Notes: a model not told the origin generated them from the sequence alone. Counted from the first letter of the stretch, positions 44,582 through 53,978 are shown. The stretch: DNA of 64,000 nt from Phenylobacterium kunshanense (GCF_003254525.1 NZ_QFYS01000010.1:62001-126000); one strand, 5' to 3'. Numbers and translations: made by a program.

Positions 44582-45214
44582 ATGGTGGCGGGCATGGCCT
44601 CGCTCTACGACCGCTTCATCCTGCCCCGGCTGCTCAAATGCGCCTGCTCGTCGCCGCCGATGATGAAGCAGCGCGCCAAGATCGTACCCAAGGCCGAGGG
44701 CCGCGTCCTGGAGCTGGGCATCGGCATGGGGCTGAACCTGGCCCTCTATGACGCCGACAAGGTCAGCAGCGTCACGGGGGTCGATCCGGCCGCCGAGCTC
44801 CGCGCCGTGGCCGAGGCGGCGCCGCACGATCCACGTCTGTCGGTGAAGGTCGAGGACGGCACGGCCGAGGCGCTGCCATTCGAGGACAAGTCGTTCGACT
44901 GTGTCGTCTGCACCTTCACCCTTTGCTCCGTGCACACCCCGGCCGCAGCCCTGGCCGAGGCGCGCCGCGTGCTGAAGCCGGGCGGGCGGCTCCTCTATTG
45001 CGAGCACGGCCTGGCGCCCGACGCCGATATCGCCAAGTGGCAGCGCCGCATCGAGCCGGTGTGGAAGCGCATCGCCGGCGGCTGCCATCTGACGCGGCCG
45101 ATCACCTCGGCCATCGAAGCGGCCGGGTTCAAGATCACACGTTCCGACAGCATGTACGTGCCCAACACGCCGCGCATCGCCGGCTGGAACGAGTGGGGCG
45201 AAGCGACGCCCTGA
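44582..45214 (+). CDS. SAM-dependent methyltransferase
   Basis: A 210-residue class I methyltransferase. Motif I VLELGIGMGLNLALYD (about 42-57), acidic loop GVDPAAE, and RVLKPGGRLLYCEHG. An N-terminal stretch before it (PRLLKCACSSP) and the C-terminal GGCHLTRPITSAIEAAGFKI match thiol/METTL7-like phospholipid methyltransferases. A second ATG at 44594 is possible. Follows the DUF2125 gene by 22 bases. Confidence 0.85.
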   Translation: MVAGMASLYDRFILPRLLKCACSSPPMMKQRAKIVPKAEGRVLELGIGMGLNLALYDADKVSSVTGVDPAAELRAVAEAAPHDPRLSVKVEDGTAEALPFEDKSFDCVVCTFTLCSVHTPAAALAEARRVLKPGGRLLYCEHGLAPDADIAKWQRRIEPVWKRIAGGCHLTRPITSAIEAAGFKITRSDSMYVPNTPRIAGWNEWGEATP

Positions 45215-45221
45215 GCCGTCG

Positions 45222-45419
45222 TCAGTTCGCCGGTTCGTGCACCGGCAGGGCGAAGGCCCGGAATCGGCTCGGCAAGCGCATGGCGGCGCGGGTGGCGTCG
45301 CGCACGGTCTGGAACTGCTGGGCCAGGTCGGACGCCTCGGTCCAGGCGACCCGCGCCCCCTCGGCGAGATACTCGAGCCCGTTTGTGTTGCTTCGGGCCA
45401 CCACGACGGAAGACGCCAT
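45222..45419 (-). CDS. Small conserved protein, paralogue of the 19010-19228 product
   Basis: A 65-residue protein with no signal or membrane helix. Its C-terminal VRDATRAAMRLPSRFRAFAL matches the other copy. I chose the ATG at 45419, with GGGGAG 8 bases upstream; ATG 45425 is an alternative. Located 7 bases downstream of a methyltransferase gene on the opposite strand, as the first copy lies at the 3' end of an opposing gene. Function unknown. Confidence 0.65.
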   Translation of the reverse strand: MASSVVVARSNTNGLEYLAEGARVAWTEASDLAQQFQTVRDATRAAMRLPSRFRAFALPVHEPAN

Positions 45420-45472
45420 TGGCATGGCTCCCCTGCTGTCACATTCCAGCCGGTGTGCCGTTGTGGCCCACC

Positions 45473-45482
45473 TAACGCGTTA
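45473..45482. promoter_or_regulatory. Palindrome TAACGCGTTA in barrel-gene upstream region
   Basis: A perfect 10-base palindrome, TAACGCGTTA, in the 290-base AT-richer gap before the outer-membrane barrel gene, which also holds AACACGTTTG-like and CACATGTTACC sequences. It could be a regulator site; no binder is identified. Confidence 0.3.
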
Positions 45483-45710
45483 CGCAACAAGACGCGTGCC
45501 AGATGCGTCGCCACGACACACAACCAAACCGCGCACCACGCTCAGCGAACACTGAAGTGGCACATGTTACCCCAAAGGTATCAAGTGACAGCAAAACTGT
45601 TGCCCAATCGACACAATTGCGTGGAACACGTTTGCGCAGAGGCGCCCAAAGCTTGAGCAGCGCGCCGACCACCCCTAGGTGCCGCGCCCTTCTCTAGTTC
45701 TGGGATTCAA

Positions 45711-46466
45711 ATGAAAAAGAACCTCTTCGCCGCGGCCGCCGTCGTGGCCTTCCTCGGGTCGGCTGTGGCCGCCAACGCTCAAACCATCGGCCACATCGGC
45801 GCCAACTACGGCCGTACCGACATCGACGCCGCCGGCCTCGACGCCGACCTGGACAGCTGGCAGGTCGAAGGCGCCGTGCGCTTCGACGCGGGCTCGCTGG
45901 GCGCCCAGATCGACGGCGCCATCTCGGACGCCGAAGACTCCCAAACCACCTTTGGCGTGACCGGCCACCTGAACACCAAGGCCGGCTCGGGCCTGGTCGG
46001 CGGCTTCGCCGGCGTGGAAACCTCGGACGACGTCACCTTCTGGGGCCTCGGCGTTGAAGGCCAGGTCGCCCTGGCGCCCGCGACCACCCTGTATGGCCAG
46101 GCCGGCTACGGCACCTCGGACGACCTCGGCGACGCCGACTTCTGGGCCGTCCGCGGTGAAGTCCGCCACTTCGTGTCCGACAACTTCCGCCTCCAGGGCT
46201 CGCTCGGCTACAACCGCATCGACGTCCGCGGCGGCGACGCCGACGCCTGGAACGCCGGCGTGGAAGCCGAGTACCAGTTCGCGGACACCCCGTTCAGCGT
46301 CGTGGCCGGCTACGATCACTTCGACGTCAACGACTTCGACGTGAACGCCGACACCTTCCGCATCGGCGTCCGCTACACCTTCGGCGGCACGCTGAAGGAC
46401 CGTAACGACTCGGGCGCCTCGCTGGGCTCGGTCACCAAGCTGTTCGGCGCTGGCCTGACCCGCTAA
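45711..46466 (+). CDS. Outer-membrane beta-barrel (porin-like) protein
   Basis: A 251-residue precursor with a signal peptide (MKKNLFAAAAVVAFLGSAVA, cleavage after ANA) and an aromatic/glycine strand pattern (GHIGANYGRTDID, WAVRGEVRHFVSDNF, FRIGVRYTFGG). A short charged C-terminal extension follows the last strand. Low-lysine, Asp-rich barrel of an unassigned family, perhaps a porin. Its long upstream region and strong terminator suggest high, regulated expression. Confidence 0.8.
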   Translation: MKKNLFAAAAVVAFLGSAVAANAQTIGHIGANYGRTDIDAAGLDADLDSWQVEGAVRFDAGSLGAQIDGAISDAEDSQTTFGVTGHLNTKAGSGLVGGFAGVETSDDVTFWGLGVEGQVALAPATTLYGQAGYGTSDDLGDADFWAVRGEVRHFVSDNFRLQGSLGYNRIDVRGGDADAWNAGVEAEYQFADTPFSVVAGYDHFDVNDFDVNADTFRIGVRYTFGGTLKDRNDSGASLGSVTKLFGAGLTR

Positions 46467-46491
46467 TCCGCGGCTGTCAGCACCGACACGC

Positions 46492-46525
46492 AACGCCCCC
46501 GGACCCCACTCCGGGGGCGTTTTCG
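46492..46525 (+). terminator. Intrinsic terminator after barrel gene
   Basis: Inverted repeat AACGCCCCCGGA / TCCGGGGGCGTT (46492-46503 with 46510-46521) followed by TTTTCG: a 12-bp stem with T run, ending the outer-membrane barrel transcript. Confidence 0.9.
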
Positions 46526-46580
46526 CATCCGCATGCCCGCGAATCTGCGAGTCTCCCGCCCAGAGAGGGAGGACAGCGGG

Positions 46581-46781
46581 TTGCCCACGGTCGAATACAC
46601 CGTCGATTTTCTGGACGAGGTCTGGAAGGTCGGCCTGAACGGCAAGCACTTCGGACCCTATTCCAGCCTCGACACGGCGGTCGCCGCGGCCACCGGCGCC
46701 GCGCGCAAGGCCGAGGCCCAGGGCTACGAGGTCATCGTCAGGATCAATACGCCCCCTGCCGGCGAGACCGACGCCGCCTAA
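46581..46781 (+). CDS. Small conserved protein, DUF2188-like
   Basis: A 66-residue protein if started at TTG 46581, preceded by AGGGAGGA at 7 bases; an ATG at 46533 sits right after the terminator and has no ribosome site. The sequence TVDFLDEVWKVGLNGKHFGP then SLDTAVAAATGAARKAEAQG resembles DUF2188 (small beta-alpha domains). No known function. Overlaps the end of the convergent sensor kinase gene by 4 bases. Confidence 0.6.
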   Translation: MPTVEYTVDFLDEVWKVGLNGKHFGPYSSLDTAVAAATGAARKAEAQGYEVIVRINTPPAGETDAA

Positions 46782-47851
46782 TCCGACGCGACGAACGGCA
46801 TCCGGAGAACCGCCGCGAACCCGCCTTCGGCCACCGGCCCCGCCTGGATTCCCGATCGCCCTCCGAACCGCGCCTCCAGTCGCTTGCGGACGTTCAGCAG
46901 GCCCACGCCTGCGCCGATGGCCTGGCTCGCGCCCGGACCATCGTCCGAGACCCGGATGACGACATCGTCGCCCTCGCGTCGCGCCACGATCTCGATGTGC
47001 GTTTCCCTGCCGGGTGCATGAACGCCGTGCTTCACGGCGTTCTCGACCAGCGGCTGGAGGATCAGCGTCGGCGTCAGGGCGTCGGCCACGTCATCATCGA
47101 CGGAAATGCTGATCCGGAGCCGGCCGGCGTAGCGGGCCTCCTCCAGCGACAGATACAGCTTCTGCTGCTCGATCTCCTCGCTCAGCTTCACGTCGGCGAG
47201 CGGGTCGGCGGACAGATTCGCGCGGAAGAAGGCCGCCAACCCCATCACCATCCGGTCGGCGTCCTTCGGCCGGCCGTCCAGGATCAGCGTCGAGATCGAG
47301 TTTAGCGCGTTGTAGAGGAAGTGCGGATTGACCTGGTAGTGCAGCGCGCGGATCTCGGCCTCGCGCGCCGACACGGTCGCCTGCGCCAGCCGCGCGTCGC
47401 GCTCGCGCATCAGCCGGCCGTACTCCACCACCATCACGAGCAGCGACCACAGCAGGAAGGGGGGCAGGGAGAACAGCGTATCCCACGCAAAGAGCGTCAG
47501 CCCGGTCGCACGGATCTTCAGCACCACGAAGACCTGCGAGATCAGGGGACTGGTCAGTGCGTTCAGCGCGGAACCCCCGACTGCGGCGCCCAGGGCGATC
47601 CACGGCCATGCGCCGCGCGACAGGCGAAACCCCGCCCGGATCGCCGCATAGCCGCCCACGCTGATCGCCGCGGCAACCACGATCTCGACCAGCACGCCCG
47701 GGATCAGCCGGGGAGTCCACGGTATCCCGTTCATGAGGTTCAGGGCCTGTCCCCACAGACCGATGGCCGACCAGTGCGCTAAGGCCAGCACCGCGATGGC
47801 GCCCCACCCCAGCCGCCCGCGCGATGGACGCGACCGTTCAACATCCAGCAT
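46778..47851 (-). CDS. LytS-family sensor histidine kinase
   Basis: A 357-residue membrane kinase with about four transmembrane helices (residues 18-145), then a His_kinase domain with HYQVNPHFLYNALNSI (H177 likely acceptor) and an HATPase with LVENAVKHGV and VSDDGPG. Divergent, 202 bases from the LytTR response regulator, its likely partner. Signal sensed is unknown. Confidence 0.92.
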   Translation of the reverse strand: MLDVERSRPSRGRLGWGAIAVLALAHWSAIGLWGQALNLMNGIPWTPRLIPGVLVEIVVAAAISVGGYAAIRAGFRLSRGAWPWIALGAAVGGSALNALTSPLISQVFVVLKIRATGLTLFAWDTLFSLPPFLLWSLLVMVVEYGRLMRERDARLAQATVSAREAEIRALHYQVNPHFLYNALNSISTLILDGRPKDADRMVMGLAAFFRANLSADPLADVKLSEEIEQQKLYLSLEEARYAGRLRISISVDDDVADALTPTLILQPLVENAVKHGVHAPGRETHIEIVARREGDDVVIRVSDDGPGASQAIGAGVGLLNVRKRLEARFGGRSGIQAGPVAEGGFAAVLRMPFVASD

Positions 47852-47921
47852 GTCCCGTCCCTACCCCAGCCCAGGCCGGCGGCCCAGGCTCCCCCGGAGG
47901 TATCGTCGCGCGGTTTGTGAC

Positions 47922-48053
47922 ATGCGACGCTTCTGGCGCGGTGAACGGCGGCTCTGCGTCGACGGACGCCTGTGGACTTGCGACGGCCCTGCGTGGGACA
48001 TCGATCTCCGGCGCCTTCCTCCGCCGCAGCCGCGTGAGCCGCTCGCCTCCTGA
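47922..48053 (+). CDS. Possible 43-codon leader ORF coupled to the LytTR gene
   Basis: Starts MRRFWRGERRLCVDGRLWTC and ends DIDLRRLPPPQPREPLAS; its TGA overlaps the ATG of the response regulator. No good ribosome site precedes its own ATG. The coupling, and the lack of a ribosome site for the downstream gene, make translation plausible, but there is no further evidence. Could be an artefact of high GC. Confidence 0.3.
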   Translation: MRRFWRGERRLCVDGRLWTCDGPAWDIDLRRLPPPQPREPLAS

Positions 48054-48835
48054 TGCCTCCACTTCGTGTCCTGGCCGTCGACGATGAGGAACTGGCGCTG
48101 CGCCGGATCGAGCTGGCGCTTGCCCAGATGCCCGACGCCATCCTCGTCGGACGGGCGTTCAGCGGCGCCGAGGGGGCGGAGCTGGTCGCCGCCCTTCGCC
48201 CCGACGTCGTGCTGCTCGATGTGGAGATGGCGAACCTCGGCGGCTTCGAGATGCTGGAACACCTGCATCAGGCCGAAGCTCCGCTCGTGATCTTCGTCAC
48301 CGCCTTCGAGGCCTACGCCGCCCGGGCCTTCCGCGTCCGGGCGATCGACTATGTGCTGAAGCCGGTGGATTTCGCCCGCCTGCAGGACGCGCTCCAGCGT
48401 GCGCGACAGACCCTCAGCCTGACCGCGGCCGAGCGCCAGGCGGCTGAACTCCGCAATGTCGTCGCCGCGCTCCAGCGCGAGCGCGAGCCGGTCGACCCCC
48501 GCTTCACGCGGGAGTTCTGGGCCGACCGCCGTGGCGAGTTGGTCCGCGTGCATGTCCACCAGATCGAGTGGCTGGAAGCCGAGGGCGACTACGTTCGCCT
48601 GCACGCCGACACCGGCTCCTTCCTGATCCGCGGCCCGCTCGGCGATATCGAGGCCGGGCTCGACCCCCGGTCCTTCGTCCGCGTCCGCCGGTCGGCGCTG
48701 GTCCGGATCGACCGCATCCGCGCCATTCGCCAGAAGCAGTACGGCGACTGCCGCATCGTGCTGACCTCCGGCCAGGAGGTTCGGGTGGGCAAGACCTATC
48801 TGCCTGTAGTCCGAGAGCTCTCGGCTCGCCGCTGA
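48053..48835 (+). CDS. LytTR-family response regulator
   Basis: A 260-residue regulator: receiver with phospho-acceptor D56 (VVLLDVEMAN) and K103 (LKPV), and a LytTR DNA-binding domain at about 155-258 (RVHVHQIEWLEAEGDYVRLH, then SFVRVRRSALVRIDRI). Partner of the adjacent LytS-like kinase. No clear ribosome site upstream; the start may depend on translation of the short ORF ending at 48053. Confidence 0.92.
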   Translation: MPPLRVLAVDDEELALRRIELALAQMPDAILVGRAFSGAEGAELVAALRPDVVLLDVEMANLGGFEMLEHLHQAEAPLVIFVTAFEAYAARAFRVRAIDYVLKPVDFARLQDALQRARQTLSLTAAERQAAELRNVVAALQREREPVDPRFTREFWADRRGELVRVHVHQIEWLEAEGDYVRLHADTGSFLIRGPLGDIEAGLDPRSFVRVRRSALVRIDRIRAIRQKQYGDCRIVLTSGQEVRVGKTYLPVVRELSARR

Positions 48836-48951
48836 GGGGAATCCGACGTCATCCGACGGCGGCGAGCCGCCATTCACCGATGGCGCATGGCGACCGGCCA
48901 AGCCGCGCCCCACACCCACCCTGCCCTCGAAATCAGACATGGAGCAGGCAC

Positions 48952-49647
48952 GTGCGTAAGCGTCTTCAATCCCTGGCCCTCGCCAGCGCTGCGGCCGCGG
49001 CGATCGCTGGACCGGCCGCCGCCGGCGTGATCATCAGTCCCAAGAGCGTCACGATCCTGACCGGCGGCACGGCTGCCGGCTACGACGCCACGAACATCAT
49101 CAACCAGTCGGGTCTCTCAAAGAGGTACGTCAGCGGCGTCACGGATTTTGACACCTACATCGCCACCAACCCGCTACATGCCTTCGACGCTGGCGAGTGG
49201 CTGAGCGAAGGCCCCACGACGAGCGCGACAGTCCTGTTCGACTTCGGCGAGCTCGTGGAGATCACCGGCTTGGCGTTCTTCAACGAAGACGCCACCAGCA
49301 TGGACTTCATCACCTTCCGTGCGGGGAATTCGCCCACCAGCCTTTCGGGCTACGGCGGCTCCAGCGTCCGGGTCCAGAATCCGTTCGGCGTGGACTACGG
49401 CCCGACGGTGGTCAATCACCAGAGCATCCGCCGCCGGTACTTCGCGTTCAACATCACCGGCTGCAACGCTGCCGGCGCGGCGCACAACGGCTGTGGCCTC
49501 GGCGAGGTCGTCTTCGAATCGAGCCAGGCCGCCCCGCCACCGGGCGGCGCGGTGCCAGAGCCCGCGACCTGGGCGATGATGATCATGGGCTTCATGGGGA
49601 CTGGCGTCGCCATCCGCCGCCGTCGCCAGGGATTCGCCGCCGCCTGA
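48952..49647 (+). CDS. PEPxxWA-CTERM sorting domain protein
   Basis: A 231-residue secreted protein. N-terminal signal peptide (RKRLQSLALASAAAAAIAGP), a beta-rich domain with ATVLFDFGELVEITGLAFF, and a C-terminal sorting signal: VPEPATWAMMIMGFMGTGVA followed by IRRRRQ. GTG start with GGAG upstream. This tail is recognised by exosortase-type enzymes in PEP-CTERM systems; no exosortase gene is in the window. Function probably at the cell surface or in matrix. Confidence 0.88.
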   Translation: MRKRLQSLALASAAAAAIAGPAAAGVIISPKSVTILTGGTAAGYDATNIINQSGLSKRYVSGVTDFDTYIATNPLHAFDAGEWLSEGPTTSATVLFDFGELVEITGLAFFNEDATSMDFITFRAGNSPTSLSGYGGSSVRVQNPFGVDYGPTVVNHQSIRRRYFAFNITGCNAAGAAHNGCGLGEVVFESSQAAPPPGGAVPEPATWAMMIMGFMGTGVAIRRRRQGFAAA

Positions 49648-49671
49648 TCGGACAGCTCCGCTCGAACCCTG

Positions 49672-49702
49672 AAGCGCGCGCTCGCCTGGGCGCGCGCTTT
49701 TT
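49672..49702 (+). terminator. Intrinsic terminator after PEP-CTERM gene
   Basis: Stem AGCGCGCGC (49673-49681) with GCGCGCGCT (49690-49698) and an 8-base loop, followed by a T-rich end (TTTTT at 49698-49702). Confidence 0.85.
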
Positions 49703-49748
49703 CGTGCCTGATGGTCCGCAGGGTGGGGAAATTCGCGCGGCGACGCCC

Positions 49749-49825
49749 TGGTGGCGGGGGGCGGGCTCGAACCGCCGACCTGTGGGTTATGAATCCACCG
49801 CTCTAACCAGCTGAGCTACCCAGCC
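49749..49825 (-). tRNA. tRNA-Met (anticodon CAT)
   Basis: A 77-base cloverleaf with encoded CCA. D arm GCTC/GAGC, anticodon loop TTCATAA (anticodon CAT), T arm GGCGG/CCGCC with TTCGAGC, discriminator A. Two pairs are non-canonical: U4-C69 in the acceptor stem and A31-C39 closing the anticodon loop. An elongator Met tRNA fits better than initiator (no run of three GC pairs in the anticodon stem). A tRNA-Ile read by lysidine modification of CAT cannot be excluded from sequence alone. Confidence 0.85.
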
Positions 49826-49927
49826 AAGCCAGGGCGCTCGCCGCGCGAGGCGGGGGTTATAGGGGCAGAGACGCTCGGCTTCAAGCGCTTGGGCGAAGCG
49901 TCGCAACCCGCTAGGTTCGATCCCGCG

Positions 49928-50956
49928 ATGAGCGTGCTGCACCTCCTGGGAACCGCCGGCGAAGGCGGGGCGGAGACCTACTTCGTCGACCTCGTGGAAG
50001 CCCTGGCGCGCGCCGGCGTGCCGCAGGCCGCCGTGATCCGCGGCAATGCAGTTCGCGAGACGCGTCTGAAGACCGCCGGCGTGCCGACGAAGGTGCTGCG
50101 GTTCGGAGGCCCCATCGACATCCTGACCAAGCCCGCCGCCGCCGGTTTCGCCACCCTCCACCGGACCCGCGTCGCCGTAGCCTGGATGAACCGCGCCGCC
50201 CGCCACACGCCGCGCGGCCCCTGGGCCCGCATCGGCCGGCTCGGCGGCTACTACAGCCTGAAGTACTACAAGGGCTTCGACCACCTGGTGGCCAACACCG
50301 AGGACATCGCCGAGTGGGTGGTGAGCCAGGGCTGGCCCGCGGGCCGGGTCACCTGCATCCCGAACTTCGCCGCCGCGCCGCCGAAGGCCGAGCCCGTGGA
50401 CCGGGCCGGCCTGGGCACCCCGGCCGATGCGCCCCTGCTGCTGGCCATGGGCCGCCTTCACGAGAACAAGGCCCATGACATAGCCCTCCAAGCGCTGGTC
50501 GAACTTCCCGACGCCTATCTCTGGATCGCCGGCGTCGGGCCGCTGGAGGCCAAGCTCAAGCTCATGGCCGAGGCGCTTGGCGTCGCCCCCCGCGTCCGGT
50601 TCCTGGGCTGGCGCACCGACGCTTCGGCGCTCTACCGGACGGCCGACGTCTGCGTCTTCCCCTCGCGGTTCGAGCCGCTCGGCAATGTGGTGATCCAAAG
50701 CTGGGCCCACGGCCTGCCGGTGGTCGCTGCCGCCAGCCAGGGGCCCAGGGGCCTGATCCAGGACGGCAAGGACGGCCTGCTGATCGCGGTCGACGATCCG
50801 GCCGCCCTGGCCGACGGAGTCCGCCGGCTCCTCGCCGACCCGGGCCTGCGCGCCCGCCTCGCCGCGGCCGGGACCCACCGCGTGGAGGCCGAATTCTCGG
50901 AGGGCGCCGTCGTCGCCCAGTGGAAGTCGCTCTTCGCCGACTACGGAGAAGGCTGA
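49928..50956 (+). CDS. GT4-family glycosyltransferase
   Basis: A 342-residue GT-B glycosyltransferase. N-terminal HLLGTAGEGGAETYFVDLVEA (acceptor-binding glycine loop), C-terminal nucleotide-sugar region with PSRFEPLGNVVIQSWAHGLP and AAASQGPRGLIQDGKDG, typical of EX7E GT4 enzymes. No membrane helix. It overlaps the asparagine synthase gene by one base, suggesting joint work on surface glycan or another glycoconjugate. Confidence 0.9.
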   Translation: MSVLHLLGTAGEGGAETYFVDLVEALARAGVPQAAVIRGNAVRETRLKTAGVPTKVLRFGGPIDILTKPAAAGFATLHRTRVAVAWMNRAARHTPRGPWARIGRLGGYYSLKYYKGFDHLVANTEDIAEWVVSQGWPAGRVTCIPNFAAAPPKAEPVDRAGLGTPADAPLLLAMGRLHENKAHDIALQALVELPDAYLWIAGVGPLEAKLKLMAEALGVAPRVRFLGWRTDASALYRTADVCVFPSRFEPLGNVVIQSWAHGLPVVAAASQGPRGLIQDGKDGLLIAVDDPAALADGVRRLLADPGLRARLAAAGTHRVEAEFSEGAVVAQWKSLFADYGEG

Positions 50957-52653
50957 TGTGCGGCATCGCCGGCCAGCTCGGGGGCGAGGACGCCGCCGCC
51001 GAGCCGATGATCCGCGCGCTCACCCACCGGGGGCCGGATGGCGTTCGCCTGGAGACCCTACCTGGCGCCGCCTTCGCCCACGCCCGCCTCTCGATCATCG
51101 ACCTGGAGGGCGGCTGGCAGCCCCTCCACGCGGCCGGCGGCGCGGTCATCGGCAATGGCGAGATCTACAACTACCTGGAACTGGCCCGGGAGCACGGGCT
51201 TGCGGACGTCCTCTCCACCGGCTCCGACTTCGAGCCCCTGCTGCATCTCTACGCCCGCGAGGGTGAGGCCGCCTTCCAGCGGCTGCGCGGCATGTACGCC
51301 CTGTGCCTGGTGGGCGGCGACGGCCGCGCCTGGCTGGCTCGCGATCCGTTCGGCATCAAGCCGCTCTACATCATGGAGCATGGGGGCGGCCTCGCGTTCG
51401 CCTCCGAGCCCCGCGCCTTCTTCGCCGCCGGCCTGATGCAGAAGGTGCTGGACGACGGCGCCGCGCGCGAACTGCTCGACCTCAACTATGTCCTCGGCGA
51501 ACGCTCGATATTCCACGGCCTGCGCCGTCTCGCGCCGGGCGAGGTGGTGGAGGTGCGCGATGGCCGGATCGTCTCCAGCCACCGGCGCGCCGCCCTTTCC
51601 CGCAAACCGGTTGCGGCTCCAGCCGACGAGCGCCAGCTCCTCGATCGCCTCGACGCGGTCCTGGAAGACAGTGTCCGCGTCCACCAGCGGGCCGACGTGC
51701 CCTACGGCCTGTTCCTCTCCGGCGGGATCGACAGCGCGGCCGTCGCCACATTGATGTCGCGGCTGAACGAGCGGCCGGTCACCGCCTTCACCTGCGGCTT
51801 CGATGCGCCCGGCGCCGCGGACGAGCGGGCCCAGGCGGAGGCGGTCGCCCGGGCCCTGAACCTCGACTGGCGCGAGACCACCTTCGGCGAGGCCGACTTC
51901 TGGCGGATCCTCCCCGAGGTCGCCTGGGCGCTGGACGACCCGACCGCGGACTACGCCACCCTCCCCACCTACAAGCTGGCGGAAGCCGCCAAGGACACGC
52001 TGACCGTCGTCCTCACCGGCGAAGGCGGCGACGAGCTGTTCGGCGGCTACGGCCGCTATCGCCGGGCCCTGAGGCCGAAGCTTCTGGGCGGCCGGCCGGC
52101 CGAGCCGCGGGGCGCTCGGCCCGACGTCCTGGCCGCCTGGCGCGAGGCGGCCCGTCCGCCCGGGGGTCTCACCCCCCTGCAGGACGCCCAGTGGTCCGAC
52201 GTCGTCACCTGGCTGCCGAACGACCTGCTGCTGAAGCTGGACCGCTGCCTGATGGCCCACGGGCTGGAGGGGCGCACGCCGTTCCTCGATCCCGACGTCG
52301 CCGCCTTCGCCTGGGGCCTGCCCGACCGGCTGAAGGTGCGCGGCGGCTACGGCAAGTGGATCCTGCGCAAGTGGCTGGAGCGCGCCTGTCCCGCCGCTGC
52401 GCCCTGGGCGAAGAAGCAGGGCTTCACCGTGCCGGTCGAGGCGTGGATCGCGCCGCGCGCGCCGGATCTCGCTCATCGCATCGCAGATGTGGAGGCCGTC
52501 CGGCGCCTGGTTCCCGACGCCGCCTCGGTCATGCGCGACGGCCCCGCCGGCCGCCGCTGGCCCCTCTTGTTTTTCGCCGTCTGGGCACGAATTCATCTCG
52601 AAGGCGCTTCTCCCCCCGAAGCCCTCCAATCCTTGCTGGGAGCCCCTGCCTGA
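50956..52653 (+). CDS. asnB: Asparagine synthase (glutamine-hydrolysing)
   Basis: A 565-residue enzyme with the amidotransferase N-terminal Cys (MCGIAG, C2 nucleophile) and a C-terminal PP-loop synthetase domain with [12 protein letters not shown]. It makes asparagine, or amidates another carboxylate, from aspartate, glutamine and ATP. In this context next to a glycosyltransferase it may amidate a surface sugar or peptide rather than serve basic Asn supply. Stop overlaps the next ATG. Confidence 0.92.
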   Translation: MCGIAGQLGGEDAAAEPMIRALTHRGPDGVRLETLPGAAFAHARLSIIDLEGGWQPLHAAGGAVIGNGEIYNYLELAREHGLADVLSTGSDFEPLLHLYAREGEAAFQRLRGMYALCLVGGDGRAWLARDPFGIKPLYIMEHGGGLAFASEPRAFFAAGLMQKVLDDGAARELLDLNYVLGERSIFHGLRRLAPGEVVEVRDGRIVSSHRRAALSRKPVAAPADERQLLDRLDAVLEDSVRVHQRADVPYGLFLSGGIDSAAVATLMSRLNERPVTAFTCGFDAPGAADERAQAEAVARALNLDWRETTFGEADFWRILPEVAWALDDPTADYATLPTYKLAEAAKDTLTVVLTGEGGDELFGGYGRYRRALRPKLLGGRPAEPRGARPDVLAAWREAARPPGGLTPLQDAQWSDVVTWLPNDLLLKLDRCLMAHGLEGRTPFLDPDVAAFAWGLPDRLKVRGGYGKWILRKWLERACPAAAPWAKKQGFTVPVEAWIAPRAPDLAHRIADVEAVRRLVPDAASVMRDGPAGRRWPLLFFAVWARIHLEGASPPEALQSLLGAPA

Positions 52654-53888
52654 TGTCCGCCAAATCCGTGATGCTGGCCGCCTCCGCCGCCGTGGTCCTC
52701 GCCGCATGTGGCGGAGAGCCGGGCGTCGCACAGACCACCTCCGCCGCCGCGCCCGTCGAGACCCGGCCGCCCAACGGCAAGGACCAAAAGCCGGCATTCG
52801 CGGGCCAGACCCGCGCGCCGGAGGTCAAGGCGGGCGTCGCCTATGAGGTCACCGACCACGTCACCGGCCTCGTCCGCCCCTGGGGGCTGGCGTTCATGCC
52901 CGACGGCGGCCTCCTGATCACCGAGCGGCCCGGCCGCCTGCGCCTCTTCAAGGACGGCCAGCTCTCCGAACCCGTCGCCGGCGTCCCGGCCGTCGACGCC
53001 CGGGACCAGGGGGGCCTGCTGGGCCTCGCGCTCGATCCCAGGTTCGCCCAGAACGGCCTCGTCTACCTCGCCTACGCAGAGCCGCCGAAGGACGGCATGA
53101 ACCAGGCCGCCGTCGCGCGCGGCAAGCTCGTGACCACCGGCGGCCCGCCGCGGCTGGAGAACGTCGAGGTCATCTGGCGCCAGACCCCCTCCCTGCCGTC
53201 GACCAAGCACTACGGCGGCCGGCTGGTCTTCGCCCGCGACGGGACGCTCTTCATCACCGGCGGCGAACGCTCGATCACCGAGGGCCGCATGCAGGCCCAG
53301 CGGATGGACGGCACGCTGGGCAAGGTGGTGCGGATCAACGCCGACGGCTCGACCCCCAAGGACAACCCGTTCGTCGGCAAGCCCGGCGTGAAGCCCGAGA
53401 TCTTCTCCATCGGCCACCGCAACATCCTCGGCGCCGCCCTGCACCCGAAGACCGGCGAGCTCTGGGAAGTGGAGCACGGCACGCGCGGCGGCGACGAGCT
53501 CAACATCGTCCGCAAGGGCCGCGACTACGGCTGGCCCACAATCGCCTACGGCATCGAATACGCCGGCGGCCCGATCACCGGCGGCATCACCCAGAAGGCG
53601 GGCATGGAACAGCCCATCTACTACTGGGACCCGGTGATCGCGCCGGGCGGCATGGCCTTCTACGAGCACGCCGCCGCCCCCGCCTGGAAGGGCAGCCTGT
53701 TCGTGACCGGTCTTGGCCCCAAGTACCTCGGTCGCCTGACGCTGAAGGGCGACAAGGTGGTCGGCGAGGAACGGATCCTCACAGAGGTCGGCGAGCGCCT
53801 GCGCGACGTGGTCGTCGGCCCCGACGGCGCCCTCTACGTCGCCACCGACAACGAGAAGGGCCGCGTGCTTCGGGTCGCGCCTCGCTAA
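52653..53888 (+). CDS. PQQ-dependent sugar dehydrogenase, lipoprotein
   Basis: A 411-residue beta-propeller of the glucose/sorbosone dehydrogenase family (YliI-like). Lipoprotein signal [20 protein letters not shown] (lipid on C19). Core motifs: [40 protein letters not shown], and [23 protein letters not shown]. It oxidises aldose sugars in the periplasm if PQQ is available. Third gene of the glycosyltransferase/asnB run. Confidence 0.9.
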   Translation: MSAKSVMLAASAAVVLAACGGEPGVAQTTSAAAPVETRPPNGKDQKPAFAGQTRAPEVKAGVAYEVTDHVTGLVRPWGLAFMPDGGLLITERPGRLRLFKDGQLSEPVAGVPAVDARDQGGLLGLALDPRFAQNGLVYLAYAEPPKDGMNQAAVARGKLVTTGGPPRLENVEVIWRQTPSLPSTKHYGGRLVFARDGTLFITGGERSITEGRMQAQRMDGTLGKVVRINADGSTPKDNPFVGKPGVKPEIFSIGHRNILGAALHPKTGELWEVEHGTRGGDELNIVRKGRDYGWPTIAYGIEYAGGPITGGITQKAGMEQPIYYWDPVIAPGGMAFYEHAAAPAWKGSLFVTGLGPKYLGRLTLKGDKVVGEERILTEVGERLRDVVVGPDGALYVATDNEKGRVLRVAPR

Positions 53889-53892
53889 CCCC

Positions 53893-53978
53893 CGCTCATC
53901 CCCGCGCCGGCGGGGATCCAAGCAGCTTTTCCGTCCTCCGCGAGGCTGCCTTGGTCCCCGCCTACGCGGGGACGAGCG
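53893..53978. repeat. REP-like inverted repeat (BIME-type)
   Basis: An imperfect 86-base inverted repeat: CGCTCATCCCCGC..GCGGGGATCCAAGCAGC pairs with GCTGCCTTGGTCCCCGC..GCGGGGACGAGCG. Each arm is itself a small hairpin (CCCCGC-N-GCGGGG). Such elements are scattered in Caulobacterales genomes. It lies between two convergent genes and may act as transcription stop or mRNA stabiliser. Its right half encodes the last residues and stop of the convergent gene. Confidence 0.85.

Noticed and set aside
49749..49825. tRNA as an integration (att) site
   Set aside because: No integrase, no direct repeat of the tRNA end and no change of composition nearby.
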